Assembly (NCBI GenBank): GCA_019722365.1
Contig: JADFUC010001094.1
Coordinates: 41,093 to 105,092 of the forward strand
Reading direction: 5' to 3'
Origin: Lithospermum erythrorhizon
Taxonomy: Eukaryota > Streptophyta > Magnoliopsida > Boraginales > Boraginaceae
DNA length: 64,000 nucleotides
Below the pieces are notes generated by a model that was not told the origin of the DNA, did no database searches, and was given only the letters and a program-made list of their open reading frames with translations. The translations under genes and the position numbers were made by a program. This document shows, in pieces, positions 24,206 through 36,359 of this stretch (its first letter is position 1; every line of letters starts with the position of its first letter).

Positions 24206-24369
24206 AATAACAACTCTTTTTCTACCTACTTTTTAATATGTTTTTCCATTACCAATAAATCACAACTAGTCGTTAAATGTTCGTTGAACTGCCTAATATT
24301 GGCCTAGCACATATATAGAATTCATGGACGGTGGATGAGTTTTATAAAATAGCGTCACTTTCAAGTTTG

Positions 24370-24450
24370 TATCGTGTGTGTAGTGCTTTTCTGAGTGGGT
24401 CTGTGCGACTGTATCGTGTTCTTCTGAGTGGGTCTGTGTGACTGTCTCTG
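24370..24450. repeat. Short tandem repeat, about 35-40 bp unit
   Basis: CTTCTGAGTGGGTCTGTG and a GACTGTATCGTGT-like segment recur about two and a half times. Confidence 0.6.
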
Positions 24451-24592
24451 TGAGTGAACCGAAAGTTGAATTCGATTCGTTATCATTTCGAAATGGATTC
24501 GATTCGTACGTTTTCGGTTCGGCAGCGTAAATATAAAAGCAGAGCAACCCCAAAATCTCGGTCTTGAAATAATCGGTCAGGTCCTTAAAAGG

Positions 24593-25574
24593 TGTTGGAA
24601 ATCAATGAAATTGATTAAATTTATTATGTCCGTTCTTGACGATTGTGTGTATTCGTTTCTGGGTTAGGTTAAATGAAGCTTAGTGTTGAGCTTATTAATT
24701 GTATATTATTCTTAGTGGGGAGTTCTCATGATAATTTAAGGGGTTATAAGCGATTGCTAAGATCTTTACTCGTTAATCGTTATAATAATATTAATTGGTG
24801 ATTATTATTATTATCTGACTTTCTTATTATCACAGTACAGAATTCGCGTAGCGTACAGTGGCGTTGAGTTATATTTCATGTATGAAATTAAAGGAAACTG
24901 TATAATTGAGAAATGTTACCGATTCTGAAATTCTACGTTTTATGTAAGAATATCGATTGAACAAAATAGAATCAATTAAATAGTTAATTGGTTCGAAGTG
25001 TTAGTGTTATCGATAAGCTTGAAAGATTATTGATATTGAGGCTGATCTTATTTAATTATGACTAATTAAATAGTTCAACTCGTGCTTGACTTCGTTAATT
25101 GTCTTAACGAACTAATAGAGTTAACGAGTATTTAATCTTAGCAGATTCTTATCGAGAACTGTTTTAAGCACCTGGCGAAGTATATAACAAAGCTTTAAGG
25201 TTTTAAACATAACAATTAGAAAATAATTTTCGTAGCGCACCAAAATAGCCGCCCGCCCCCACTTGGCGAAATTCTCGAAGTTTTTCTTGGGTTTTATTTT
25301 ATTCGGCCTTGTTTCTGGCATCATCGGAGTTTTGATTGATACTGCAGTGCGAGACAGTAGGATGTAAATACGATTGATATTACAACGAGGAGTTGAGAAA
25401 AGTCGAATTCACAAGCGTGAATTTGAGCGTGTGGAGATACGGTGGAATTCTTTCATTTGTATTTGTAAGTACTCTGTTAAATACATTGTTATATGTTGAA
25501 TAGTAAGTAAGCCTTTAAGATCTACGGATCGATGGATTTGTATTTATACTCATATATCCATAAATTTTCCATCG
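24593..25574 (+). repeat. 5' LTR of the copia element
   Basis: Aligns with 32,429-33,384 along its length. Shared blocks include ATGATAATTTAAGGGGTTAT, TTCGTTAATCGTTATAATAAT-like sequence, GAACAAAATAGAATCAATTA, AGAGTTAA and TTTTCCATCG. The first 17 bases (TGTTGGAAATC...) are the usual copia LTR opening. Confidence 0.8.
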
Positions 25575-25575
25575 G

Positions 25576-25590
25576 TGGCATCATGGGCGA
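25576..25590 (+). other. Primer-binding-site-like motif after the 5' LTR
   Basis: TGGCATCATGGGCGA follows the LTR end by one base. It resembles the initiator-tRNA-Met site TGGTATCAGAGC with several changes. See also the better match at 27,732. Confidence 0.45.
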
Positions 25591-27731
25591 TTAAAATTAA
25601 ACTTTACATTATTTATTTTATCTTTTGTTTGTTTTTTTATCGATTTTATTTGATTAATTCTTGTTCATATATTTAATTGATAAATATATGATGAGAATAA
25701 ATCAAATGATAGCGATTATTGATTTCTGCTTGTGTATTCTGAAGAATTTATGATGATGTATTATCATATTTTGTTAACATGGATTTTTTTTCATAAATTA
25801 AAAGGATGATTTAATTGGTTTTGTTTCAAAACAGTTTTGTAAAACGTGTTTGGGGCATGTAAATTTTTTTTTAAAATTACAAACTAATTTTTTCTGGAAC
25901 CCAGATAGCACGTAGAAGATCTCCATTAAATTTCATAATTTTTAGATTTTTCTAAGTGTCTCGAAAATTTTGAGATTTACGGAATTGTTTAATTAATAAT
26001 TAAATATGAAAAATTTATTTTAATGAACGACCAATGGTATTTGTTCAATAAAATTATGAAGATTAATGTTTGAATTTCATAAATTTTGAAAATTTTTAAA
26101 GCCTCCAAAATGATTTTTAAGCGAATTAATTAAATACGAAAACCGATTTAAATGGAAACATTACCATAAAATCGTACGACCCGACTTCGGCGACCCTCAC
26201 GGGCGCGTCGGTGTCGGATCGGGCAGATTTTGAGCCACCAAAATTCTGACGGATGGCTTGACCTCTGCTGACGGCGGTGCGGCGTGTCGACGGTCGGTCG
26301 TCTAGGTCGATGCGTCCGGAGCCCGTTATGACGTGCAATAATTTTGAAAACCTAATTCGAATTTATTCCTTATTTGATTTCACAAAATTATAGGACCTGA
26401 TTGATTTTATTGATTATTTGTCATTTTAATCACCTCGATTAATTGTAATTAATTATGTAGATGACAATTAATTAATTTCCTTTACATTATATCTTTTTAA
26501 ATTAATTTAAAAGTGATACTCGCGATTATAGTAACAATTTAAACTCTTAATATATTTTAGAATATATTTGTGATAAATATTTTCTGATATGTATATGGTT
26601 AATAATTGTGGTAATAATTATTAATTGGCGTAATATGATAATTGAGTTTATATTAATTAATTTTAATATGTATAATTACATGGATTAATTAATTTGATAA
26701 TTACAAACATGCATTTTCCAATTCCATTTTAAAATATTTATTAAGTTTCATTTATATGATTTAATAAAATTACATATTTGTAATGGTGATTGGGAATGGA
26801 GAATATATAGATATGGCCCGTTTTATTTATTTTCCGGTCTGCGGGCCGTAATGTTGTAAATGACTATACGGAGTCATATTTCTTGTATTTATTTATTTAT
26901 TATTTACCGAGAACTTTGCATTTACATGCAAGATGGGTTAGTGTATAAATATTGTAACAAGTGAATATATTGAAAATCGTTCACGGTGGTAGTACTTAAT
27001 TGGACTTCGGTTGGATCGAAGTACAAGATACAAGAATTAGGAGTTATGTTAGTATTTGATAAATACTTATAATAGGTTAGGGGTCATATCTATCTCTTGA
27101 ATGTGCATTACATGTTTTATTTTTTCATGTTCTGCGTATATTGTGATTATGTCTTTGGTAATAAATGAGTAAATGAAAACAAAGTAATAATAATCTCGCT
27201 TAATTAAAATTTAAGCAAAGTATCGAAAATTTTAAGTTGGAATCAATTATCCGTTAGGCGTGATGGCGAGTGTTACAATCGTGCGTTTGATATGATGGAT
27301 AAATGTTGAAGTGATTTCAGCCAACGTTGTAGAACTGGGATAATCCCGATCAAAGTAGCAACGTTCAGGTGGTATGCTTAAATCGGTTTCGGAGATACAA
27401 ATGTTGGGTAGCATACTGTAAGAGATGCTAGTGACCTAAAGAGTTACATAATTGGTTGTGAGCTACTATTATAATTGGATTCAAAATGTATGCGAGTGTT
27501 CTTAGTTGAATTTAAGTATAATGAGTCTTGTCTATTATATTTAGGTGATTTGATATTTGTATTTACTTTATAATTTATTTGTAAGTGTTTTTTGGCATGA
27601 TAGTTCTTTAAAGTGCATTTATTTTGTTACTTATTCTTGTAGAATTAATATAGCTACCCTTATTGCTACTCTAAGAACTTGTTTTATTCAGTAACTGAAA
27701 GTCTGGTGAATTAACTCAAATTTTGGCCAGG
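25591..27731. other. Long AT-rich leader or embedded insertion in the copia element
   Basis: About 2.1 kb without a coding frame, far longer than the usual copia leader. Mostly AATTAATT-rich, interrupted by a sharp GC-rich island at about 26,170-26,330. It does not match the segment after the right LTR. It may hold the LTR of a second element ending at 27,729 (GGCCA). Confidence 0.4.
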
Positions 27732-27745
27732 TGGTCTCAGAGCTT
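27732..27745 (+). other. Second, better primer-binding-site-like motif
   Basis: TGGTCTCAGAGCTT matches the tRNA-iMet primer site TGGTATCAGAGC at eleven of twelve positions. It lies about 160 bases before the gag remnant, the normal copia distance, and is preceded by a CA-ended sequence (GGCCA). Confidence 0.5.
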
Positions 27746-27890
27746 GAGAGTCATTCTCAAGCAAGGAGGCTGAATCGTGATGAATAATAAGGTACTGCGA
27801 AACCTAGTAGTTGCCTCCCGGCCAGGAAGGGATCCCTGAAAGCCGCAAGTGCGATCAGCATTGGATTTCGATATCACCATCTTTGCCAAT

Positions 27891-28405
27891 ATGGAACCTT
27901 CGTTCCAAATTCAATATATGAAAAGGTGGCGACATATGGCATATACCGGCAACTTGAGGAATTATTTCAAAAGTAGCTAGAAGCGAGATATGACACTATT
28001 TGTACTCTGCGTGGGCCAATGAGCGGGAATGGACGAGGCCCATGACCACCATCATTAAAATGATTGGCTTGGTCGATCGACTTCAGCATGCAGGCACCGG
28101 TGTCTCAATGGTACGTATTGGATCTCGTCACAGAGTCTCTTCTAGACAAATTCTCTGGGTTTGTCATGAACCCGATATGCACAAGTTTGAGTTATCTACA
28201 AGCGAGCGCATAAGATGATCACGAATCTTTGACGAACACAGGTAGACTAAAACTTACTCCTTACATTTTGTTTGAGTCGAAACAAGAAGAAATTCAAGAA
28301 GAAGAAGTTTACCGGCAAGGCCAAGGGTTCTAATAATCCCCGAGTTGCTAGAAGGGAGGGCTAGGAAGGGATGACAAGTGTCATTATTTCGAGAACCTAG
28401 ATCGT
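27891..28405 (+). pseudogene. Gag of the copia element, frameshifted
   Basis: Peptides in three frames follow a copia gag in order: MEPSFQIQYM, LEELFQK then RYDTI, a degraded region near 28,040 (MTTIIKMIGLVDRL, cf. VLKMIGYIEYL), LLDKFSGFVMN (cf. LPESFSQFVLN), a lysine-rich linker near 28,290, and DDKCHYFENL at the position of the CCHC zinc knuckle, in which the later Cys/His residues are lost. The N-terminal portion of a normal gag is missing or unreadable. Confidence 0.65.
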
Positions 28406-28899
28406 TGAGTCGACCTGTGAAGTTCGGATGATAGAGGAAGAATGGTGCACGACCCATTTCGACCTCTGGGTGTGTATGTTATTGAATTTTGTACAACTTC
28501 TAGTTCTACTTAGGTAGATTGCTAGACACCGGTTGTAGTTCTCGTATTTGTAGTAATATCTGGGAACTCGAGTCAGTAGAGACTTCGAAGAGGGAAATGG
28601 ATATAACGTGGTGGAAATGAAGCGCGAAGGTTGCGGCCGCCTGATAGGATCCATCGAGTTTAAATTTTACATGGGCCTTGTTTTGAACTTATCTCCGGTT
28701 TACTATGTACCTACAATTTGCAGGAATATTATTTCTATTTCTATTTTGAATAATGATGGTTTTTCATTTTCAATAGATCCAGAATAATTTAGGATAGAGA
28801 TAGGGTAGTATTTGGTACCGCCTCATCGAAAATAGTCTATCACGTTTTTAGACATGATTAATAGGTCATATAACATAAACTTAAAGCAGATAAGCCTAA

Positions 28900-29700
28900 C
28901 GACTTAAACAAACATACCTATGGCATTGCGGACTAAGTCGCGTGCTGAGCAAGATCGAAACTCGCTCCGGTGGAATACTTGAAGAGTTTCGATTATAGAA
29001 TCATCGATAAGTGTGAATGCGCACCTTTAGGCAAAATGACCAAAATGCCTTTCGCTAAGCCTAAATGAAAGGGCAAGTGATTTATTGTTAGGATCATACA
29101 CCTTGATGTATGTGGGCCAATGAACACATCTTGAGGAGGTTATAAGCTTCTTGCATTCACGTTTCTTGATGATTCTGATGGAATGGCTTTGTGTATACGT
29201 GAGACACAAACCGAGTCCTTTGAGAAATTAAAGGAGTTCCAAAATTAAGTACAAAACCAATTGAACAAGACAATAAAAGATTCTCCAGTTTGATAGAATT
29301 GGAGAATGGCTGATCAAGTTAATGCTAAATGTAGAAGGTGTGGTATTGTTTGCATTTCATCAGCCAAAACGCTCCTGTGTCTTGCTGGCGTGTCAGAAAG
29401 AAATCAGACCCTTCTTGACAGTTCGATCTATGATGAAACCTATACGACTAGTAGTTAATTTCTGGGGATATGCGCTTCTACGCGACAACACCTTAAGCGG
29501 ATGTCAGCGAGTCGGCGGATAAAACTCCCGAAGCGTGGTTTGGGAAGATTCCCACATGTTGGTTTTTTTCTCGAGATTTGGGGGGCATGAAAACTACGTT
29601 AAAGAGATTAACAAAAGATAAACTTGCGCCCAAATCGATAAATGCTGTTTCATAGGATATCGAGGGAAATAGTTGGTTACTCACTTCTGAGAGCGGGGAG
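28900..29700 (+). pseudogene. Integrase of the copia element, frameshifted
   Basis: ERASDLL near 29,072 is followed in another frame by IIHLDVCGPMNTS from 29,093, containing the first catalytic aspartate (codon 29,105-29,107). GGYKLLAFTFLDDSDGMALC and ESFEKLKEFQ follow in order. Further on come VRSMMKP and FWGYAL (about 29,430-29,475), and then peptides of the domain linking integrase to RT (WFGKIP, KDKLAPKS). These are diagnostic Ty1/copia integrase signatures. Stops and shifts exclude a working protein. Confidence 0.8.
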
Positions 29701-29984
29701 AATAAAATGCCATTCTTCAGAAGCAGGAGTATTCCTTGAAAGAATGAGCTTGTCGAAGGACTAGAAGTAATGGTGTTCATCTTGATGAAGCTCAATTTGA
29801 TGAAGTCAATGTCGATGCATCTAATGCGAGGCATCGACACACCACAGAACCGGAACCTTCTTTCATAGAAGACCGGTTCTTGATCCACGTAAAGCGTGGA
29901 AGAACCCGACCATAGAGATCAGCGAGGATGCATGCGACAGTATTTGGTATGGTGAAGCTTTCATCATTGAAAGTGACGAGCCCA

Positions 29985-30760
29985 CTTCTTACAAGGAAGC
30001 AATGAATAGCAAGGATGCTGACAAATGGCAAATAGCCATGCAATCTGAGATGGATTCTATGTACAGCGAGAGTTTGGTAAGCATTGAGATTTATCAAATG
30101 GGGAGCTCGCCCCCATTGAGATATAAATGGGTATTTAAGAAGAAACATGATAAAAGGCCGACGTTGATGTTTTTGAAGCTAGACTTATGGCGAAGGTTTC
30201 AAACAAGTTCCGCGGAGTGGACTATGGCCAGAAAGCACACTCGCCGGTGGCTATCTTAAATCCATCAGGATAATCTTAGCCATTCTTTGCGTTTCGCTGA
30301 CTATATAAAATATGAAGCGAATGGATGTAAAGACGGCTCTGAATGGAATTTAGAGGAAGATATTACGTAGTACAATCTCAGGGCTTTACATGTCCTAAAG
30401 GACCTAAGAAGGTATCTGAGTTGCAAAGTCCATTTATGGTCTTAAACGAAGCATCCAGCGAGTTGGAATACACATTTTGATGAATGATAAAAGAAAGAGG
30501 GTTTTGGTTTAAATCGAGCGAAGAAAAATGCTGTGTATACAAGAAGGTAAGTGGGAGTTACGTATCGTTTCATAGTCACGTATGTAGATGACATACTTAT
30601 CATTAAACAGCGTAGAGTTACTAAACTCAATCTGAAAGGATTGGTTGTGCGAATGTTTCTCAGTAGAAGAACTTAGGCCAGAAGCACAATATATACTTGG
30701 AATAATAATCCACGAGATCGAGCGGGAGGAATTTGATTGGACTTTGTCGGGATACTTATG
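29985..30760 (+). pseudogene. Reverse transcriptase of the copia element, frameshifted
   Basis: KEAMNSKDADKWQIAMQSEM then DSMYSE opens the domain near 29,995, followed by YKWVFKKKHD (30,120), a broken KSIRIILAI (30,260), MDVKTALNG (30,320) and the intact catalytic YVDDIL at 30,581-30,598, then AQYILGIIIHEIER. Gag-to-RT order with integrase before RT proves Ty1/copia rather than Ty3/gypsy. Confidence 0.88.
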
Positions 30761-30949
30761 AATAAGATGCGCAAAGGTTCAACATGAGTAATTCAAGAAG
30801 AGGGTAATCTCACATGAGACATGGAGTTCAACTCGGTAGCGGTGTCCCAGCTACTAGTCTTTAGGATATGAATAGAATGAAGGCAATACCTTACGTTTTA
30901 AATTTATAGGATCCATTCGTGTATGTCGTATTGTCTTGTGAACTTTGAT

Positions 30950-31590
30950 GTGTCTTATGCACTAAATTGTAACCCGATGAATGCCCAAGCTAATCCAATT
31001 AAAACCCTTTGGATTGCGGTGAAGTGCATCTTGAAGTATCACGAGAAGAACTAAAGATGATTTCTTATTTATATGGTGGGAGATGAAAAGAGATTAGATG
31101 ACGGTACAAGCCTTGAGTTTTCAAGCAGCCAGAGGCGACTATCCTTCCCGATGCAGGAATGTATTTTTGTCTCAGCGGTGGAGCGATATCTTGGAGGAGT
31201 TCCAAGCGAGTCATTGCCGATTACACCCACGGAATCACAAAGTGCGTCGCGGCGTCACGGAAGCGGCTAAGAAGCATGTTGGATAAAGAAGTTAGTGACC
31301 GAACTTGGTGTAGTACCTAGCATTGAGGGACCCGATTAAGGTTGCTTTGTGACAATCTTTGAGACAATAGCTCGAAGCCTAAGGAACCCAGTAGCATCCA
31401 CAAATCCAAGCACGTGCTCGAGAAAGTATCACACGATTAGAGATATCTTGATAGAGTGATGTATGAAAGTATATGTAAAAGTAGAAGCAGAGGCCGATCG
31501 GCGAGCCGCTACTAAACCGCTAAAGTCGGGCCAAAGCATGATGAGCATCACCGGCGAACATAGGTCTTAGGCAGGATGTCGCGGTAGTGT
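30950..31590 (+). pseudogene. RNase H of the copia element, frameshifted
   Basis: IAVKCILKY (about 31,017) corresponds to the usual HWTAVKNILKYL. Fragments of the later region, including EAAKKHV and LVTEL-like peptides near 31,260-31,300, lie in several frames. The carboxy terminus ends near GLRQDV at about 31,580. Catalytic residues were not placed with confidence. Confidence 0.6.
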
Positions 31591-32410
31591 TAGGAGTTAA
31601 TTGGGGAGTCAAATTGTATGTATCCCCATTGTGGTATGTGAACAAATATTTGAGAATATTACCTTATATATTTTAATATATTATTTGTTTGCTATGTCTA
31701 TATATTTTAATTTTACAAATAATAACCATGTAATTAACCCATCCTCGATGAGTAAGAAAGGTTAAATTCAAAAGTTAGTCTATGTTTTCTAGAGAGAGTA
31801 ACATGAGCTATTAATTCCGCCTCTTGAATCTAGAGAAACATAGGATAGCCAAAAGGCACTTGATCGGAATCTTGATAGTTAGGCAAGCATCGTATGACTA
31901 ACATGGTATTTTGATTAGTGATCAAGATTGATCCACGGTGCTTTGCAAGGACTAGATCAATACCGTGGGGTACATCGATTACGGTGGTAGGTATTTGGTA
32001 TGACGAAGCAATTCATAGAAGATATATATATGCATTGTCACATGGCGTTTGTTTAGAATTTTAAAGTTCGTCGATTCTTAGAGCTACGATATATGACTAT
32101 ACATGTTATACAAGCTCTGTGCTTTAACTATGATAGCGTCTTGCTGTAGAGGGATTATAACGGCATATGTTGAATTCGCGCGATGAGATGTAGCGATGAA
32201 TGTTGATATATTGAGGAGAGTTGTCAAATCCTTGATGCTCTGAGAAAGATCACCGGGCTTTCCTTGCGGTTGAGTCTTGATTCATTTATGGGATACATAA
32301 ATGTGACCGATTCTTTCGAGTAAACAAAGTTGTGGGTGTTTAAGCGTAGCCTTCTTATAGTTAACTTTCACGACTAGAGATCGCGTGATAAGGAATTTTA
32401 AGATATCGTC
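31591..32410. other. 3' untranslated region of the copia element
   Basis: No ORF. Contains two similar CGTGGGGTACATCGATTACGG / CACGGTGCTTTGCAAGG segments of unknown meaning. It could contain a relic LTR of a nested element starting near TGTTAGGAG at about 31,588, but no partner was found. Confidence 0.35.
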
Positions 32411-32427
32411 GAAGAGAGCGAGTGGGG
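32411..32427 (+). other. Polypurine tract of the copia element
   Basis: GAAGAGAGCGAGTGGGG lies immediately before the right LTR, corresponding to the AGTGGGAGATTG junction typical of copia elements. Confidence 0.65.
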
Positions 32428-32428
32428 T

Positions 32429-33384
32429 CCATTGAAATCATGAGTGATTCCATTTATTATAATAAATTGCGACAATTGTGTATCAATTCATTTACCGATT
32501 TAGGTTAAAATGAGATTAACTCGAACTTAGTGTTCAACTTAGTAATTGTATATTCTTTAGTGTGGAGTTACCATGATAATTTAAGGGGTTATGAGCAATT
32601 GCTAGATCTTCTTCGTTAATCGTTATAATAATAGTAATTGGTCAATTATTGGTAGTATACAACTTACTATTATCGAGCCTAGAAGGTCACACACACATCT
32701 GATGACGTTGAGTTATATTTAAATGTATGAGAATTAAAGAGAATTGTATAATTGAGAAATGTATTTCTACCGATTGCAAAGGATTACGTTTTATGTGGAA
32801 TGTCGATTGAACAAAATAGAATCAATTAAATAGTTATTTAATTGGTTCGAATAATTTAGTATTTATCAATAACTTGAAAGATTATTGATATTATTTCGTC
32901 TACTATTTAATTAAGCTAATTAAATAATTGATTCGATGCTTGACTTCATTTAGTGTCTTAACGAACTAATAGAGTTAATGAGTCAACTAATACTAAACGG
33001 GTTCTTCTCCGGGCTTGTTTAGCTTTAGCCTATATAAGCAAACTTTAAGATTTTCATGACATAACAATTAGAAAATAATTTTCATGAAAACCTAAAATAG
33101 CAGCAGTTTTGATATCTCCAAAGTTTTCTTGGGTTTTAGTTTTTATTCAAGCCTTGTTTACTTAGCATAAATGGGTTTTTATTGACTTTCTCACAATTGT
33201 GGACCCAGTAGAATATCGTAGCGTGTGAAATTTTGAGTGAAATTTACTCATTTCTTATTTTGTAAATTACTACTGTTCATATATTTGTAATTATATGTAT
33301 TTGTTGAATAATGTAGTAGCGCTTTAAGATCCTGGATGCATGGATTTGTATTTACACTCGTATATCCATAGAATTTTTCCATCG
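32429..33384 (+). repeat. 3' LTR of the copia element
   Basis: Partner of 24,593-25,574. The start is eroded (CATTGAAATCA for TGTTGGAAATCA); the end TTTTTCCATCG matches the left copy. Differences and indels are frequent, so the insertion is old. Confidence 0.78.
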
Positions 33385-33689
33385 ATAGGGCCTCTGGCCC
33401 GTTTATTCTCCCTATCTGAATCGATACGCTTTGAATCCGGGCCAAGATCCATTTATCCCGTTTTATTTATACCCTAAAACACTAAGCGCATTCGGTATTA
33501 CGTCTCCCTCTACCGTCGAATTGACTTTACATCTAAGCTCCCCCTCTTTTGAGTCTTTGATTGTTTCCGTTTCTCGCCCGTGTACGCTGTATTTGATTGA
33601 GCCCTGTAGCTTGATTCGGTGTATCCGATTCCGATTGATAGGTATACCTATTATGTACACATTGATGACTTTTTATTTAATAAAGAACA

Positions 33690-33835
33690 TGCTTTGAGTT
33701 TTGAGTTTTGATTTTTAAGGTTGCATGTATGTTGTAACTTGTAAATTATATGTTTTGACTTTTGAGTTTTGAGTTTTGACTTTTCATTTTTGAGTTTGAG
33801 TTTTGAGTTTGAAATTTTTTGAGTTTTTGGTTTAA
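33690..33835. repeat. TTTTGAG-type simple repeat
   Basis: Irregular runs of TTTTGAGTTTTGA with TTTGAC and TTGAGTT variants over about 145 bases. Confidence 0.85.
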
Positions 33836-34024
33836 TTAAATTAGATTTTTACGGTTTAATTAATTTAGGATGATAGTTTAATTAAATTTGAGTTTGAGTA
33901 AATTAGGTTTCTAGTTTAATTGATTTAGGGTTTATGGTGAAGATGATGATGCTATTGAAAAGTTTTTGTCATACGAATCCTGATGGGAAGAATATGAAAT
34001 GAAGATAAAATGCATGCCCCAGTA

Positions 34025-34145
34025 ATATATCCGTTATGTTGCACATCCGTTTTGTTCTTGTATCCGTTATATTCAACATCCGTTATGTTGCGTATTTGCT
34101 ATCCATTTTGTTAAGTATTGTCTATCCGTTATATTTACTTTCTGT
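34025..34145. repeat. ATCCGTTATGTTG degenerate tandem repeat
   Basis: TATCCGTTATGTTG, CATCCGTTTTGTTC, TATCCGTTATATTC, CATCCGTTATGTTG, TATCCATTTTGTT and TATCCGTTATATT succeed one another at about 20-base spacing. Confidence 0.8.
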
Positions 34146-35990
34146 TATTTGCTTAAGTTGATTGCGGATTAATGAAGTATTTTGTGTATTGAGTTAACTA
34201 TTTCATGTTATTCTTGAAGATGATGATTAAAACTTCTCGATTTAAGCATGTATGTAGGTATAACATGCTTTTTGTGTGATTGATTCGCTTCTTACATGCG
34301 TACATTGTAACTTTGGATTATGCGTATTGTTATAATATGTTGCTATAATGCCATGGAAAGATGATGATGAAATATAATTTTGATTTCAATCTTTGTTACT
34401 TTCTGATATACTTTTGTGTAAAACATTGCTTTTATAAACTATTTTATGGATCAATGATGACAATTGAACAAACATGGTTATGTGTTCGATTTCAGTCTTT
34501 TGAACTAAACGAAAAGAACAATGATGAATTGATTGAGAAAACAAATTTTTTGAGTTACGATTTATTCTTGCCCAGTTGGTTCGTTGTTGTACGATTGATT
34601 ATTGCCACTAGATGTTGTTCTTCGCCAAAACTTACAACCAAACAATGAGGCGATCCTACTTGATTCATCCTGTTATTCCTGGCTTCGACCATCAACCACG
34701 AAGCAGCGAAGCATGACTCACAGAATAGCAAGAAAAGGCGGCGTAGAACTTGAAGAATGAAGATTGAAGTTCTTATTTTTATATTTTATTTATTCACATT
34801 ATTCGTAGCTTGTATTTTATGTTATGGATTTGTGCTGGCCTGTAATATTATGGATGGACTAGGGAGTAGGGATTATGTATTTTCATTTTTCAGAGACAAG
34901 ATATAAAATAGTTAATATATAATTTGGATCGAACTATTTGCGAACGGTTTGCAAATTGCGGATCGAATAATAACTCAAAAAAAAACATGCGAACTCGAAC
35001 ATTGAAATTTAAGGTTTTGCAATCGAGATAAATTAAAGCGTAGTTAGGAAAAATGCGAGCCGAGCTTGAAGCGTCTGTAGTTCGGTATAGTTCGGTCAGT
35101 TTATAGACCTAAGCTGTCCTCCATGAGAAGGATTGAGGAGATCAAATCCATAAAGTACATTTTAGGTAAAACAAAATGTACCTTTTCTCGTGTAGTTGTG
35201 CCGTCCGTGACCATGCTCTCCTTAGTCCTCACACGAATGCCTTTTACCATATTATCCTACACACAAATAAAGAATGTATTCTCTTCCATTTGCGTGGTTT
35301 ATGGTTGAAAAATTTGAGACACTAATTTTTACACTTCAATCTTTTTATATGACACTTCATTTTTTGTTATTTTTTTAAATTAGAAACACTACGCTTATAA
35401 TTCATTATTAATTAAATGCATGTAGAAACACTCTCTTGTTTTTGGATAGGATAATACAATTCACAGAAAACTTAAATTAAGTAAATCGTTGAGTCGAATC
35501 GTATCAACATATTTATGCTATGCTTTGACTTTTCTACCAAGTGACTCACTACGACTGCAGTGGCTCCACTTTGGAGCGTAAAATCTTTTGTAGCATTTAG
35601 CTTCTTCTGATTTCAGATTGATTTCCTCTTGTGCCATAAATTGATAATACTGACCACGAACTAAGGTAAATCGCTAAAATTTGATGGATGATCTACATAC
35701 GAGCAATCCACGAAACTTTAGTCACATATTTTGAATCCAAATACGCTTAATCTTCAAATTTTTAGGAATTCTATTTCTAAAAATGAGATCCATCTTGAAC
35801 TCTTTACAGTATGAATAGTTTAAATTAAATCAAAGAAACATGTATGATTTCTCCCAATTGGACTAAACTATTATATAATTGCTCAACTAGTTGCATAAAG
35901 GTGTACATATGGTCCCTGATAAGAATATAACTACATAGAGCAAGAAAGGATGGTAATGTGTAAAGATTGTACATTTTTTAGTTAGCATAA
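34146..35990. other. AT-rich intergenic stretch, no gene
   Basis: The longest frame (34,361-34,648) is a hydrophobic, low-complexity 95-codon ORF with no recognisable domain in AT-rich DNA; I do not call it a gene. No RNA gene or transposon terminus recognised. Confidence 0.4.
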
Positions 35991-35993
35991 AAG

Positions 35994-36325
35994 TACCCTT
36001 CTATCCCAGAAAGATACAAATTTAAATATTCTTTCTATAAAATTACCAAACTTTAATTGTCGTACTTGTCGTTTGTATATAGATTAATAAAATAAAAAAG
36101 TAGTTAAAGTAAATTAAAAATATAAAATAATAATTAAATAAAACTATATCATTAGTTGATTGATAATTTAATAAGAAAAAATATACTGAAAATGTAGAAT
36201 TATATTTTTTTATATTAAAAAACAAGTAATTTGAAAAAAAAATTAATTTAAAATGAATAAAAAGAAAATAACAAGTAATAAGATATATTTACCAAATAAA
36301 ATAGCCACTACGAAATGGAGGAATA
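35994..36325. mobile_element. Stowaway-like MITE (probable)
   Basis: The left end TACCCTTCTATCCCAGAAAG resembles the Stowaway terminus TACTCCCTCNGTCCC. The right end, read in reverse complement, is TATTCCTCCATTTCGTAG. The interior is AT-rich and non-coding, and the 330-bp length fits a MITE. The termini have diverged. Confidence 0.5.
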
Positions 36326-36359
36326 TGAATTTTGAGTATATGTATTCTAAGGTAATTAA

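Larger units (their letters stand above)
24593..33384 (+). mobile_element. Decayed Ty1/copia LTR retrotransposon
   Basis: Paired direct repeats of about 1 kb (24,593-25,574 and about 32,429-33,384) enclose gag, integrase, reverse transcriptase and RNase H in copia order on the plus strand. The left LTR starts TGTTGGAAATCA; the right one is preceded by the polypurine stretch GAAGAGAGCGAGTGGGG. Flanks AAAGG (24,588-24,592) and ATAGG (33,385-33,389) match at four of five bases and may be the target duplication. All reading frames carry several shifts. A 2.1-kb leader with a second primer-site-like motif suggests a composite or nested structure. Confidence 0.82.

Noticed and set aside
29493..30148. 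Minus-strand ORFs of 118 and 131 codons
   Set aside because: Shadows of the copia integrase-RT region on the plus strand, whose motifs are unmistakable.
34361..34648. 95-codon hydrophobic plus-strand ORF
   Set aside because: Composition follows AT-rich DNA (F, L, K, N, Y), no domain or splice context.
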